This document shows positions 25,152-39,400 of a stretch of 64,000 nucleotides of DNA, in pieces. Below the pieces are notes generated by a model. It had not been told where the DNA came from. It saw nothing but the letters and a program-made list of their open reading frames with translations, and searched no databases. Within the stretch, counting starts at the first letter, position 1; each line of letters begins with the position of its first letter. A program made the position numbers and the translations under genes. Source of the DNA: Saccopteryx bilineata (Eukaryota; Chordata; Mammalia; Chiroptera; Emballonuridae); contig NC_089493.1 in the NCBI RefSeq assembly GCF_036850765.1, positions 168,628,140-168,692,139 of the forward strand, written 5' to 3'.

Positions 25152-25837
25152 GCTTAGATGGTAGTATCGCCCTCCAATTCTGTCCCCTCATTGCCATCTC
25201 TGTGTGGGCTTCTCAGGAAGCTGTCCAGAGGAGTGCCCCGGATGTGGGTCCTCACCTCCGACACCCCCCAATGAGTGTGGGCTGATGGGCAGTGCCTGTC
25301 CTCCCATCTTCTCAGGCCCATTTTCTGCGGTATCAACCCTTCCACCTTTTCCCTGAGAGAGCTGATGGGCAAACAGACTCTCCTGTTGGCCTGCCCTGAA
25401 AAAAGAGCCTGGGGTTTAATTAAAGTCCAGAGCTCGGTATTGACACCTCCACTTGAACATGAAATTCTGGGCTTTGGACACAGATTATTTGATACCTGCA
25501 GACCTATCAGCCACTGGTAACACAACCCAAGCGTCTGTGAACTTGCCTCTGTGTGTTTTCCTTTGGGGGCTTTGCTGTGCAGACACAAGTAACAAGGCTG
25601 TGCTAAGAGGGAACTTATCCCAGGATGAAAACCCAGAGCTTGAGGCTTATTACTTTTTCTCTCTCTCCTTTTGGTTACCTGATGGTGCTATTTTCTCTTC
25701 ATTTTCACTTTTGTTGAGAGCTGTGCCTTAGGATTTATGCATGCTATATATAAGTACCAAGTCCTGAGGCCACTTTTCATTTTAAAATGGAACGATTTTG
25801 TTTTCATGGCAAGTCAAACATATCCTAATCATAACAA

Positions 25838-26060
25838 TTACCATTTAGTGAACACTTAATGTACACTAAGCTTTTATATACTAAGTACATATATGTATGG
25901 CCCCCTTTAATTCTCAGCAATCTTGTGAGGTATAGTTATTAATCATCCCCATTTTAAGCAGTAGAGCAAAATGAGAAACACAGAAATTAAGTTGCTCAAT
26001 TAAGAGCCAATAAGTAGCAGAACCACTATTCAAACCAATATTAAAGGGCTTTGTCTGAAC
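25838..26060 (-). repeat. MIR SINE fragment
   Basis: Inverted MIR features: TTTAGTGAACACTTAATGTA, TTCTCAGCAATCTTGTGAGG, CCCCATTTTAAGCAG and AAGTTGCTCAATTAAGAGCC. A second MIR-like piece, sense orientation, lies at about 26410-26610. Confidence 0.7.
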
Positions 26061-28479
26061 CCAGACTTCTACACTTAACTGTTAATTCACTATTCTTAAT
26101 AATATTGTTTTCATTTAGAGTCTGTTTATCAAATATGGCAGGTATTCTCTGAAAACAGCCCGTGAAAGTACTGAGAAGTTTCGAAACCATTTTTCTTTAT
26201 TTAATGTGTATTTATGAGATCTTAGAGCAGGGTTTTTAACCATGTCAACAGGTTCTAGGACAATTCAGGCAAATCCCCTTTAAGTCAGCTTGCTTTGTTT
26301 GCCTCAGGCCCGGCTGGCCCCTTCCATCCACCAGGCAGGTGAAGCATGCGTGCTGGACACTTGTTAGGGAGCCACAGAGGGAAGGCCGGAGGACAACAGT
26401 GGGGACAGACGTTCAGAAGAGCCCATGTCCTGAAGTCAGGCTGCCTCGGTTCAGTCCCAGCACCACCACTTTCTGACTTAGAAAATTACTCAGTTCTTCC
26501 AACTTTTCACCGAACCCTCTGCAAAGTCAGGGCAGCTCTTGCAGGGTTACTGGGACGAGTCAGTGACAAAAACAGCTCGGCCCAGAGCGGGCATGTCATA
26601 GCACTCTGAACCAGTGGGAGCTGCTCCTGCAGAGGCGAGGCATCTTGTCTGGGCTGAGCGGGGGCTCCTTTAGTCCTGAACTCTGACTCTCCTCTCCCAG
26701 CTGCAAGAGTGACGACAGCCCCCTCAGTTTTAAACCCAAAATGGGAAATGGGAACACTTCAACACAAGGGAAACTTTACCAGCCTACCACAGCTTAAACT
26801 GATCCCTCTGATCTCAGAACTCCTTTGGTTCTTTGGACCAAATCATAGATTAGCAACTGAGAGTTTAGTAATTCATTGAGTAAGAAGTTTACATGTATTA
26901 GCCAAGCCAAAAATAAGAAAATCCATGTGAATAAATCAAAAATTTTAAAGGAACAAAATAATGACAAACATGTTTTGCTGCTAAGCACCTGGTGTGTTCA
27001 CATTCCAAAGCTGGCGTGGAACCTGCAGGAACTGAGGGCTGTAGTTCCGTCTCTGCTTGCTCATCAGAACCACAGGGCTGGGGGCGGGGGAACTGGAGAC
27101 AGCATTTTAAAATACAGATTTTTAGGCCCCAACCCAGCCTGACTCCTTTAATTACCTGATGGTGTGAGGCCTTTTCATTTTGGAAAATACATCTTATTTC
27201 CTTTTATTCTTCTAATTTGCTAAATTGTGGTTTGCAATATTCTTCCCTTGGGAAGATTCTCCTTCCCTTTCCATAGTTTCCTGGGAGAATGACAGAAAGG
27301 TTAAGTCTGTGCTGAATACCATTTTGTCACTATAAACTACACAGGGACACCCTGTGTAGAAGCTTGTCCTTAATTTCAGGTGGGTGTATTTGAAAACATA
27401 GACTGGTGGTTACTGAAGGGGAATGGCCTTGTAATACTGATACTTTTGTTAGGGAATTGACATAAATAAACTGACAAAAAGTGAGTAGAACTTCAGAGAT
27501 GTTACCCAGGTAGTGATGCCAGAGTGATTGAGAGAAAGGAGGTGTAATAACTAGGGTATTAACCGTGGACTTGGTCTGTAGAGATCTGGGTAGATGGCAA
27601 CTCACACGAGGAAGTGAAGTCTCGGGCTGTTTGTTTATGGCTTATGTAATTCCTTTCTTCCAAAAAGGAACAAGCAACATACTCTTTAAGGGCTCATAGA
27701 GATGTCACTGAAAGGCAAACATTTGTGTCCCCAAACAGAATGACTTTTCAGCTTTACCAGGAAACAGTGTCTTGCAGGAGAACCATGTTTTGCTGTCACC
27801 AGCCACTACTGGGAATTCTGCTACCACCAGACCAACATTGATTGCTGATTTCCTTTCGGTAGTTCTTTCCTTCAGAATAGGATCCTTTCCATTAAGTTCA
27901 CATGGTATTACAGGAAAAAGCTCAATGATTAAGCAAAAAGACTGTGAAGGAGCTTCAGAAGAAGTGGGCCTTGGTTTATGTTTTAGTGGCAAATGGTTAA
28001 AATAAGAAAGATGCACTGTCATTTGAGAAAATGAGCCCGAGCACTCTCCTCTGTTAAGATGTCAGCTCAGTTGCTGTTCCTGAAGGAAGCAGGGCCAGTC
28101 CACGTCCACGTCCACGGAACCTAGATTATTTCCACCCACTTCTCCCGTTCAGCACTTACCTTCACACTGCCCCGCTTCCTAGCTCTTTATACTTATATTT
28201 CCTTCATAGCTCTTTATACCATCTACAATGATCTTATTTGGTTGTTTACTTGTCTGTTGTCTATTATGTATACACACACACACAACAGTGTTTTCTAAAC
28301 TATTTTGATCACTAAAATAATCAAAATATCATCAGAAAAAGTGTTTGGGACATATACCTCCATATGTGTCTCTATTTTTATTATTTATAAAGTATATACT
28401 GACCTTACTATTTGTTATATTATACACACATCAGAAAACATCTATAAGATGCCAGTCTTACGAGGAGCAGATGAAAAAG

Positions 28480-28685
28480 AAATTCTTCACTCCACACGGC
28501 CTGTGCTCTCACACCCTCTCCTGCAGTTCTCTGTGCTCGATCACAAGCTGCCTGAGAGCAGAGCCTGGCTTCACTTCCTCTGCTCTGTTCCCAGTGTCCC
28601 CCTGGCCCCCATCGCCCCCACCCCCGCCCCTCCATGTAGCAGGTGCGCAGTAAGCATCTGTTTAGTAAATATGTGTCGTCCAGCA
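28480..28685 (+). repeat. L2/MIR-type 3'-end fragment
   Basis: GATCACAAGCTGCCTGAGAG and GTAGCAGGTGCGCAGTAAGC resemble an L2 3' end. Similar end phrases occur at 31150-31185 (GGTGCTCAATAAACACTTG). Identity is uncertain. Confidence 0.45.
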
Positions 28686-31600
28686 ACAAACAAGGCTAAG
28701 GGACCATGCATTCTGCCAGGCTCGAAATAGCTGAGGCTTTACTGCATCTTTCCAGGCCGAGAGGAGGAAAAACCCATTTTTAGGGTCAGCATGCCTTCCT
28801 AATACAATGTGTGCTGAATAAGGGATTTACTGTAATGATTCAAATCCTTCACCAAAGAGGTAATTACAACTTCCTTGATAAGAGCAGAGCTCAGGCAGAC
28901 AGACAGGTGGTTTCTGGTTTCCTTTATAACAGATGGCCCAAAGGGCCCAGCCGCTGAGGCTTTTAGAGGAAATTTAATTTGCTCATTAACAGCCTCAGTT
29001 TTGTCATTTGGTCCAGAAAGTCGCAAATATTTACTGTGTGGCCCTTTAAGAAAAATTTTGCTGACCTGGGGAGCACTGAGGACAGGAAGACAAGTAATGT
29101 GGACAAGAAGAACATTGGGGCCATATTGTGAAAGACCTTCAAATGACAAAAACCCAACTAGCTTGAGGAAAAAGTGGAAGTTATAAACTTACAATTTGGG
29201 GAAATCTCAGAGTGGAACTAACCTCAAGCACAATTGGGTCCAGGAGCCCAAATTATTATTTTACTTGGCTCTTCTCCTCTTCTTTTTTTTCCTTAAATAT
29301 GACTTGCAGACAGATGTTTGCCATGTAATAAGGAAAAGAGCTCTGGTCGCCCTAAGCCACTAGGTGTAGTTTTTATATCCAGAAAGAAGAGCATTCATAC
29401 AGTAGAACCCGTGAATGAGCTGCAAGCCATTCCATTTCATCCTTGACCCTATCCCTGGGGCCAGGGGGAAGGGGTCTTTGGTGGCCAGCCTGAATCATGT
29501 GCCGGCCCCTGCAGGGATATCAGTGGGATGCTGGACCCGCCTATATCACTTGGAGTGGAAAAGAACTTCTGAAAATGAACCAGAAAAAGGGGAGTGGGAA
29601 AATTGGTAGGCAGGAACAAACTGTAACTACTATTCTACTATACCGGAGTAGGAAATGTATTTTACATTCAGTAGGTAATGGGGAGTTTATGAGCAGGAAA
29701 TTGCTATTCATTCAACACCTATTTATTAAGCTGTGTGTTTAGGAGGTACATGTAGTTATGATGTGCACTAGACTGGATTGGAATGGTAAAAGACAAACTA
29801 GGCTTGAAAATTTTATGTTAGCCTAGATGAATAGACTTTGGGCGCAGGGTCAAGGGGGGAGTATTGAAGTGTTTATGAGCAGATTTGCACTTGACATGCA
29901 TGATAATTTGAAATGGTCATGAAAAATGGTCCTCATTAGTTAAAGCATCTATGTTGAAAACCTTATTTACAGTGTAAATTTGCCTAGTAATGTGAAGATT
30001 GTCCGAAGTAATTTGGATCTACCTCAGATTTGGAAAACACTAGAAATTTTAATTTTATGAGATCAGAATTTGGCTTTGTCCATTTTCATTGACTTCTCAG
30101 TGGGCGTTTGGTTTTGGAGTATAAGAACTAGAGGAGAGTATAAAAATCACTTTCCTTTGGTGTGTTTTTATTCACAGATGTTAAAACTCTTTTTTTCCAC
30201 TGGAAAGGGTGACTTTGCTGGAAAATCATTTAAAGTTTTTTTCCAGTCAAGTCAATAAGCTCCTGAGAACCAAATGAACAAGAGGTGAAAATCACCATGA
30301 GCTTAGTGAGGCCGCATTCCTTAATTGTGGCCCGAGTCAGCCATTGCGGAAGGCAGCGTGGTCATGGGGTGAATATAGATTTTGTGCATGGTCACATGAT
30401 GGAACAAAGCCAGGCATGGAAGATATAAATGGAGTAAAGAAAATATTTGAGTAGGTCAAAATCAGATCAGAAACAATTTTTTATATGTTTAGACTATGGA
30501 ATAAACACAAGAATTAGAAGGGAGTCAGCTATTTGCTTGGGGATGGGAAGAAGTGAGAGACTATTGGCCTTTTCATCAAAGTACATCTCTCCTTATCTTT
30601 CTGCCTTATGTGCCTTTCGTGGTATTCAGACCAAGTTCTGTAGGGTTGCGGAGTTTGACTTAATTGTTCTGGGTATTACCTTTAGCAGGAGCGCTTTTTT
30701 CTATTGCTGAGAGTTCTAAACAGAGTGAAATGTTTTAGGTTCTTATTCAAGGAACCCCCTTTCCCCAGGGTTATTTTTAGGCTGAAGTATTGTGGGCCAC
30801 CACTGCTAATTTTAGATACACCTTTGTTTTCAGCAGTGGCCATTTAGATTCTTATTGAATCCTTTTCCCTCCTTTTCCTCCCTCTAGTCCAAACAGGAAA
30901 TATCCCCTGAAAGCAGACCGTATAGAAAAGTATGCCAGATGGCCAATGACTTTCAGCCAGTGTTGTTAACATGTTATCCAGCTTAACTCAGAGTGTGACA
31001 CTGGAGACGTCCTCCTCAATTTCCCTGTGCCCAGGAGAAAGGAAGACACTGTTGATTTAATATAATAACTTTGCCAAAATAAAAAATAGTCTCTAGAAGA
31101 GCCAATCTAATTTCACAGTGAGGGGCGCATGACAAAAAATTAGTTCTTGCATATGGAAGGTGCTCAATAAACACTTGTTGATTGTATTTGATTGAAAAAG
31201 ATGAGAAAGTACAATCAGTTGGGAGCTGCCAACTGTATTATGCAATGTAAACCACAGATTATTGCAACAAAGACTAAACTGTCATTTTGCCTCCATTAAG
31301 CACCCGTTCTCAAGAGAATAGAAGTTGCCATATGTATGATTGGGTGTTTATTTTTTCTATTAACACTATTTTTTTTTGTTATAAATGTAATCTATTAACT
31401 GCAAAAAATGTGAAAAATGTTTTAAAAACACAAAAAACTAAAAGTTAACGTTTAATCTTTTCACCCAAAGGATGCTGTTAATGTGTTGGTATAGTTGTTA
31501 CCCATAAGTTTTAAGATAAGTTTACAGATATGTTTTGTTGGATAAAGAGGCCTAAAATGTAAATATACAGCTTACATTTAATAAATTAATAACAAATTAT

Positions 31601-32060
31601 TTAGCAAACATCCACATAACCACCAAAAAGGTTAAGAAGTATAGCCTTTCCAAGACCCCATAAGTGTTCACATCTCTTCCTTACTCCATCTCTGTCATAA
31701 TCTTCTCCCCCCGTCCCCTGACAAAGGTAACCCCCGACAAAGGTAATCTGACATTCACAGTAATCAAGTTATTTTATTTAAATACAGATATTTGTTATGT
31801 GCAGTAGTTTTGTTAGGTGAAGTCACTGCAAACACTGAATTAGTTAATATTGCATCATTGCTCCTAGGGGAAATAAAGGGTTAAGTTCCTGTGATCCTCT
31901 GGTCACAATATTTTTGTCAACTGATCAATATATAATCTTGTGTTATGTGTGTTTCTGTTTAAAGACACGTCATTTAATGTCATTAACATTGAAGTTATCA
32001 CCAGCAGCACTATATGTCATGTGTGAATGAAGCTCATTAAACACGGTTTTCTCTCTAAGG

Positions 32061-32384
32061 CAGGGGTCCCCAAACTGCGGGCCGCATGCGGCCCCCTGAG
32101 GCCATTTATCTGGCCCCTGCCACACTTCCGGAAGGGGCAACTCTTTCATTGGTGGTCAGTGAGAGGAGCATAGTTCCCATTGAAATACTGGTCAGTTTGT
32201 TGATTTAAATTTACTTGTTCTGTATTTTAAATATTGTATTTGTTCCCGTTTTGTTTTTTTACTTTAAAATAAGATATGTGCAGTGTGCATAGGGATTTGT
32301 TCATTGTTCTTTTTATAGTCCGGCCCTCCAATGGTCTGAGGGACAGTGAACTGGCCCCCTGTATGAAAAGTTTGGGGACCCCTG
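32061..32384 (-). mobile_element. Non-autonomous hAT DNA transposon, family 1, inverted
   Basis: Same family as 24821 but in reverse orientation, starting CAGGGGTCCCCAAACTGCGG. The 8-bp flanks CTCTAAGG (32053-32060) and CTATAAGG (32385-32392) match in 7 of 8 positions. Confidence 0.94.
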
Positions 32385-32551
32385 CTATAAGGCATAGCAT
32401 ACACAACTTTCTTGCATTTAGGAACACAAGAGAGCTGAAACAGCAGGCAGAGCATCCCGTTGTTTGGCCTCAGATGGGAATATGTGCATCAGTTGACTAA
32501 GAGGGACTCAAGTTCTTCTTTGCTCTGTGTGTTTCTGCAAATGACTATGTA

Positions 32552-33137
32552 TGTGACCAGTAACCGCGGCCACCATCAAAGCCGCCTGACCAACGCAGGT
32601 TCACATTTGATTTGGAAAGATTGTAGAGAAACAATTGAGTCAAAAACTGGTGGTCCATTTTCCTTTAAAACTAGCTCGCACCCAGCAGGCAAGAATATAC
32701 ACACAGCGGGAAACACTTCTCTTTCCATTCAGGGCTTCCAACGCCACACATTCGGCACTCACAAAGCTACTGACTCATCTGAGTTTTCCTAGAATTAAAG
32801 GCTTCCACCTCACCAGTCTTACTCACCTCTGTTCTCCATCTCCTTCTCCTCCATTAACTGGCTTCTCTTTCTCCCATTCCGCCATTTTGGCTGCCTCCAA
32901 GTGGCTTCCCTGCCCTGCTACACCATGAGCTCTTCCTCTCTACAAGAATGTAGCCACTCTCCTCAAATGGCCTCCTACCTTCTCCTTTTAAAACCTTTTG
33001 GCTCGGAAAGCCCTCCCCCAACACACATTAGCATAACCACGCCCCTTCCCAAGCAAGAAGGGCAACTATCTGTATCATGTGAGGGTAGCGGCCATCTTTA
33101 ACATTAAGGGTGAGAAAAAACTCTTATCTGCCCAACA
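32552..33137 (-). mobile_element. LTR of the same endogenous retrovirus family, inverted copy 3
   Basis: The reverse complement aligns with the LTRs at 11227 and 12117, ending (as read on +) TATCTGCCCAACA at 33137, which is the inverted LTR start. The left end near 32552 (TGTGACCAGTAACCGCGGCC) is diverged from the expected TGTAAAGCC. No convincing target duplication was found. There is no retroviral coding sequence beside it. Confidence 0.78.
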
Positions 33138-34898
33138 CTAGGAATGCACCATGAATATTGATTCTGGGGTTACAGATAAGTTTTATCAAGTAGGTGAATT
33201 CACAAACAGAGAATCTGCAGATGATAAGGATCACCTGTATGCATCCCCAGACGACAATCTTTGTTTTATTATTTTGAATCTGTCTTTGTTCAGTGGTTTT
33301 AAGTAATTAATGTAGCTGTAGTTCCTTTATTTTCATTGTAGTAGGGTGCACTGTTGTATTAAAATGTTAAAATTATTTGTTAGGTGCAGTAGTTATGTTG
33401 TTGAACTTCTAGGTTGTCTCCAGTTTTTGTTTTTACAAATAATTTGCTCTACACATTCTCATACATGTCTTTGATGCACACATACACACTGTGCTCTATG
33501 TCTGGAAGTGGAATTCTGGGTCATAGAGATGAATGGTGTCATCACTTTTGCTAGATAATGCCAAACTGTTGTCCCAAGGGGATGTTGCAATATAATCCCT
33601 TCTCTAGCAAAATACAAGAGTTCCAGACATTCCACATCATGTAAACACTTGATAGTTTCAGCATGTTGATGTTAGGTAGGTCGTCATTTCAGCAGGTTTG
33701 CTTTTCTAAAGTTCCTATTCAAGTTTCTTGCCCATCTCCCACTTGGTTGTCAGTGTTTTTCTTACTAATCAGTAGGACTTCATCGTGTAGTCTGGTTATG
33801 AGCCCTTTGTTTATGTACATGTGGTAAGCTGCCTTTTATTCTCTTTTAATGTTATCTTTTGAAAAATAATGGTTCTTAATTTTAATGTAATTAAGGATAT
33901 CAGTATTACTATTATTTTTTTATGATAAGTGCTTTTGATGCCCTATTGGGTAAGTTCCCCGAGTTACTCTACTGTAAAACCTTTGTTATTTACCTTGGAC
34001 ATTTAGATCTTTAATCCACCTGGAAATCATTTGTTAGGTATGATATGAGATAAAGGATCAGGTGTCATTCTTTCCACACAGATATCCAATTATCCCAGCA
34101 CCATTTATAGAAGAGTTCTTTTCACTATTATAAAATGATATAGGCACATGATTTTAAAAATGCTAACAGTATAAACAAATATAAAATTAAAAACTGAATG
34201 TCCAATGCATGCCTGTGCACCCAGGCCCTCATTCTCAATTCCCAGAGGCGGTTATAGTTCCTTGCTTGCAGATTTTAAGAATGGTGTTCAAACATTCCCA
34301 GTGTTAGAACAGTGGCTTTAATTTATGCCTCAGGACAGGAGAATCTTGAACCTAGTAGTGCTGTTGCTTTCCTGTTCTTTTTAGGTTACAGTAAATTAAT
34401 TTGTTTTTGCAATAGCTTCAATATATAGAGAATGGCAGTTGACTGCAGTGAGTTTAAGATAGTAAAGATGCATTGGGATTTCTCAGCAGCCATCCAAATC
34501 TTTTGAAATAGCAAATGTTACCATGTAGACTTTTTCTAATGCCTCCAAAATGCTTTAGTGTTTCCTTACAAATAACTTTAAATTTGTGGATTTTTTTAGT
34601 TGAAAGAGAATACATACATTTTATTTTAAGAACCCATTGTGATGTGTCTGAAATGTGGTATTGAAAAAGATTGAGGGACTGCACTTAGGTGTAACAGGAA
34701 AGAACACTACGTTATGCCCAGTAGGTATGGTGTATTGTGGAGCATGATAGAGACGTTTGCCCCCTTTAACCTGACAAGTCCTTTCCCTTGAAGTTTTTTC
34801 TGTGCAGTGAGCAGTTGAACTGGGACCCTTGTTCAGGCACCTTTAACTCTAATTCAGAGTTTGTCCATTTTCCTTCATATTTCTGTATTATTTATTCT

Positions 34899-35082
34899 CA
34901 TTATTTTTTAGATTTTTATTTATTCATTTTAGAGAGAGAGAGAGAGAGAGAGGCAAGAGAGGGGAGGAGCACAAAGCATCAACTCCCGTATGTGCCTTGA
35001 CCAGGCAAGCCCAGGGTTTCGAACCAGCGACCTCAGCATTCCAGGTCAACGCTTTATCCACTGCGCCACCACAGGTCAGGCG
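34899..35082 (-). mobile_element. tRNA-type bat SINE, antisense
   Basis: A GA-rich left tail is followed by GGTTTCGAACCAGCGACCTC and CTGCGCCACCACAGGTCAGG (inverted promoter boxes). The 14-bp target duplication GTATTATTTATTCT lies at 34885-34898 and 35083-35096. It is the same family as the nested SINE at 4220. Confidence 0.93.
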
Positions 35083-36413
35083 GTATTATTTATTCTACAT
35101 GAGAAGTTTTGAACAATTGACTTGGGGAACCTCAACAATCTCAGAGGCCTGATTCTTGGATTTTAGATTTTACTTAAATCACAGAATTAGTTGCCATTCC
35201 CACCACACTCCATCTGATTTTAAATTTATCTGAAACTTACACTTCAGGAAAAATTTTCAAGCTGGGAAACAGAATCGCTGCACTTAGATTAGTCGAACTA
35301 TCTTAAAAGCAAATAATTTAAAAAACTGTTTTAAAAGCAATTGTACATAATTGCTAAGGCCTCAGTGGGAATTTCACCAGCTCCTCTCATTAAAATAAAA
35401 ATCAGGACTCTGTCATTATCTGAATAAAAATGCATGTGAAATTATGCTAGATGAGGGGAAAGAATCTGTAAATCATGTGCACGCCTAAGAGTCAGAAAGG
35501 AAGACAGAACAGTGCTCCTCGGTGCATGTGGATTCCCCGCGGTGAGCTGTGAGGCGCAGACTCAGGAGGTTGGGGCCTGGAATAGGGCTTGTGTGTTCTA
35601 AAAGCTTCAGTGGACGCATGTAAAGAATATATGTGTTCAGATTTTCAACAAATAATAATCTGTCCTTGTGTCACTTGCTGATTTACCACTGTTTCTTTTG
35701 GCCTCGTTTCCCTGGCTGAAGTTTGAGGTTCCTTCTCTTTCTGTATGGCACTTTAAATCAACATGGAAAGGTATGTTCCAAAGAAGAATTCACTAATTTG
35801 GGATTAGATTAGATAGAACTTCACAGGTTTTCACGGAATTTTCTCTTCCTTTTTAGTATAGGGGAAAGAAAAAAAATGCAGGCAGTCTTCCTTGGATTTA
35901 ACAGCAGCGTCCCTGGCCCAGGTCCAATCAGGTAGGACTGAGGGAGCTTTAAGGTCACCCCTGGACTAGTGACCTGATCTGAGGTCCATGACTGGGAATT
36001 TGGGCTGCAGATTACAGTTGACTGCCGGCAGAGAGACGTAAAAGCTGGTTTTGTGACTTTTCCAGGGTATGCTGATGGCACAAGATTTTTTGGCTCCGAC
36101 TACGAAACTGATCCCTCTTACTCTGTTCAGTCTTTGCAAGCCCGCTAAGCTAACCATCCACCTCGCCAGTTTCTCTTGTAGCACCCATACCATCTGACCA
36201 CGGGTCTCACGTCCCCAGGATGTGTCTGTCTGTCTCCTTCCCTGCTCTACCCTGGTGAAATGCCCTTTGGAAAACTGACATTGCTTCCAGATGGAAACAG
36301 AACATGGGAAGGGAATTATATTAATTTTTATATCATTGGAAGTGCTAGGAAAGAGAAAAATCCAAGGTAATCTTTGTTAACTAGAAAAAAAAAAAGTTCA
36401 TCTATTTATTTTT

Positions 36414-39400
36414 TTTTTTTTTTAAATTTTCAAATAATAAATATTTTTTTTTTTTTATAATTTTATTTTTTTAATGGGGTGACATCAATAAATCAGGATA
36501 CATATATTCAAAGATAACAAGTCCAGGTTATCTTGTCGTTCAATTATGTTGCATACCCACCACCCAAAGTCAGATTGTCCTCTGTCACCTTCTATCTTGT
36601 TTTCTTTGTGCCCCTCCCACCCCCTATCCCTCTCCCATTCCCCCCTCCCCCCCCGTAACCACCACACTCTTATCAATGTCTCTTAGTTTCACTATTATGT
36701 CCCACCTACGTATGGAATAATACAGTTCCTGTTTTTTTTTCTGATTTACTTATTTCGCTTCGTATCATGTTATCAAGATCCCACCATTTTGCTGTAAATG
36801 TTCCGATGTCATCATTTCTTATGGCTGAGTAGTATTCCATAGTGTATATGTGCCACATCTTCTTTATCCAGTCATCTACTGATGGGCTTTTTGGTTGTTT
36901 CCATGTCCTGGCCTCTGTGAACAATGCTGCAATAAACATGGGGCTGCAAGTGTCTTTACGTATCAATGTTTCTGAGTTTTGGGGATATATACCCAGTAGA
37001 GGGATTGCTGGGTCATAAGGTAGTTCTATTTTCAGTTTTTTGAGGAACCACCATACTTTCTTCCATAATGGTTGTACTACTTTACATTCCCACCAACAGT
37101 GTATGAGGGTTCCTTTTTCTCCACAGCCTCTCCAACATTTGCTATTACCTGACTTGCTAATAACAGCTAATCGAACAGGTGTGAGGTGGTATCTCATTGC
37201 CGTTTTGATTTGCATTTCTCTAATAGCTAAAGAAGATGAGCATCTTTTCATATATCTGTTGGCCATTTGTATTTCTTCCTGTGAGAAGTGTCTATTCATA
37301 TCCTCTTCCCATTTTTTTATTGGATTGTTTGTTTGTTTGTTGTTGAGTTTTATGAGTTCTTTGTATATTTTGGATATTAGGCCCTTATCTGAGCTGTTGT
37401 TTGAAAATATCATTTCCCATTTAGTTGGCTTTCTGTTTATTTTGTTATCAGTTTCCCTTGCTGAGCAAAAACTTCTTAGTCTGATGTAGTCCCATTCATT
37501 AATTTTTGCCTTCACTTCTCTTGCCATTGGAGTCAAATTCATAAAATGCTCTTTAAAACCCAGGTCCATGAGTTGAGTACCTATGTCTTCTTCTATGTAC
37601 TTAATTGTTTCAGGTCTTATGTTTAGATCTTTGATCCATTTTGAGTTAATTTTTGTACAGGGGGAGAGACTGTAGTCCAGTTTCATTCTTTTGCATGTGG
37701 CTTTCCAGTTTTCCCAGCACCATTTATTGAAGAGGCTTTCTTTTCTCCATTGTGTGTTGTTGGCCCCTTTATCAAAAATTATTTGACTATATATATGTGG
37801 TTTTATTTCTGGACTTTCTATTCTGTTCCATTGGTCTGAGTGTCTATTTTTCTGCCAATACCATGCTGTTTTGATTGTCGTGGCCCTATAATAGAGTTTG
37901 AAGTCAGGTATTGTTATGCCCCCAGCTTCATTCTTTTTCTTTAGGATTGCTTTGGCTATTCGGGGTTTTTTATAGTTCCATATAAATCTGATGATTTTTT
38001 GCTCTATTTCTTTAAAAAAATGTCATTGGAATTTTGATGGGAATTGCATTAAATTTGTATATTGCTTTGGGTAATATAGCCATCTTGATTATATTTATTC
38101 TTCCTAGCCAAGAACAAGGTATATTCTTCCATCTCATTATATCTTTTTCGATTTCCCTTAACAATGGTTTATAGTTTTCATTATATAAGTCCTTTACATT
38201 CTTTGTTATGTTTATTCCTAAGTATTTTATTTTTTTTGTTGCAATCGTGAAGGGGATTATTCTTTTGAGTTCGTTCTCAGTTGTTTCATTGTTGGCATAT
38301 AGAAAGGCTATTGACTTCTGTATGTTAATTTTGTATCCTGCGACCTTACTGTATTGGCTTATTGTTTCTAGTAGTCTTTTTGTGGATTCTTTGGGGTTTT
38401 CGATGTATAGGATCATATCATCTGCAAAAAGTGATACCTTTACTTCTTCTTTTCCGATATGGATGCCTTTTATTTCTTTGTCTTGTCTGATTGCTCTGGC
38501 TAGAACCTCTAGTACCACATTAAATAAGAGTGGAGAGAGTGGACAACCCTGTCTTGTTCCTGATTTAAGGGGGAAAGCCTTCAGTTTAGTGCCATTTAAT
38601 ATGATGTTAGCTGATGGTTTATCATATATGGCCTTTATCATGTTGAGATATTTTCCTTCTATACCCATTTTGTTGAGAGTCTTAAACATAAAATTGTGTT
38701 GTATTTTATCGAAAGCCTTTTCTGCGTCTATTGATAAGATCATGTGGTTTTTGTTCTTTGTTTTGTTGATATGGTGTATTACATTAACCGTTTTACGTAT
38801 GTTGAACCATCCTTGAGATTCTGGGATGAATCCCACTTGATCATGATGTATTATTTTTTTAATATGTTGTTGTATTCGATTTGCTAGTATTTTGTTTAGT
38901 ATTTTAGCATCTGTATTCATTAGAGATATTGGTCTGTAGTTTTCTTTTTTTGTGCCATCCTTGCCTGGTTTTGGTATGAGGGTTATGTTAGCCTCATAAA
39001 ATGTGTTTGGAAGTATTGCTTCTTCTTCAATTTTTTGGAAGATTTTGAGTAGAATAGGAACCAAGTCTTCTTTGAATGTTTGATAAAATTCGCTGGTATA
39101 GCCGTCAGGGCCTGGACTTTTATTTTTGGGGAGGTTTTTAATGGTTTTTTCTATTTCTTCTCTACTGATAGGTCTGTTTAGGCTTTCTGCTTCTTCTTGA
39201 CTCAGTCTAGGAAGGTTGTATTGTTCTAGGAATTTATCCATTTCTTCTAGGTTGTTAAATTTAGTGGCATAAAGTTTTTCATAGTATTCTACAATAATTC
39301 TTTGTATATCTACGGTGTCCGTGGTGATTTCTCCTCTTTCATTTTGTATTTTGTTTATATGAGTTCTTTCTCTTTTTTCCTTGGTAAGTCTTGCCAAGGG

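Larger units (their letters stand above)
31440..34140 (-). repeat. Old antisense L1 tract interrupted by an hAT and an LTR
   Basis: 31440-31800 and about 33290-34140 carry inverted L1 3'-region phrases (CATCCACATAACCACC, GGAAGTGGAATTCTGGGTCA, CCAATTATCCCAGCACCATT). The hAT at 32061-32384 and the LTR at 32552-33137 lie between. Whether the two L1 pieces come from one copy is not certain. Confidence 0.5.

Noticed and set aside
28305..28730. 141-codon plus-strand frame
   Set aside because: Low-complexity Pro-rich end over an L2/MIR-like fragment, with no conserved motif.
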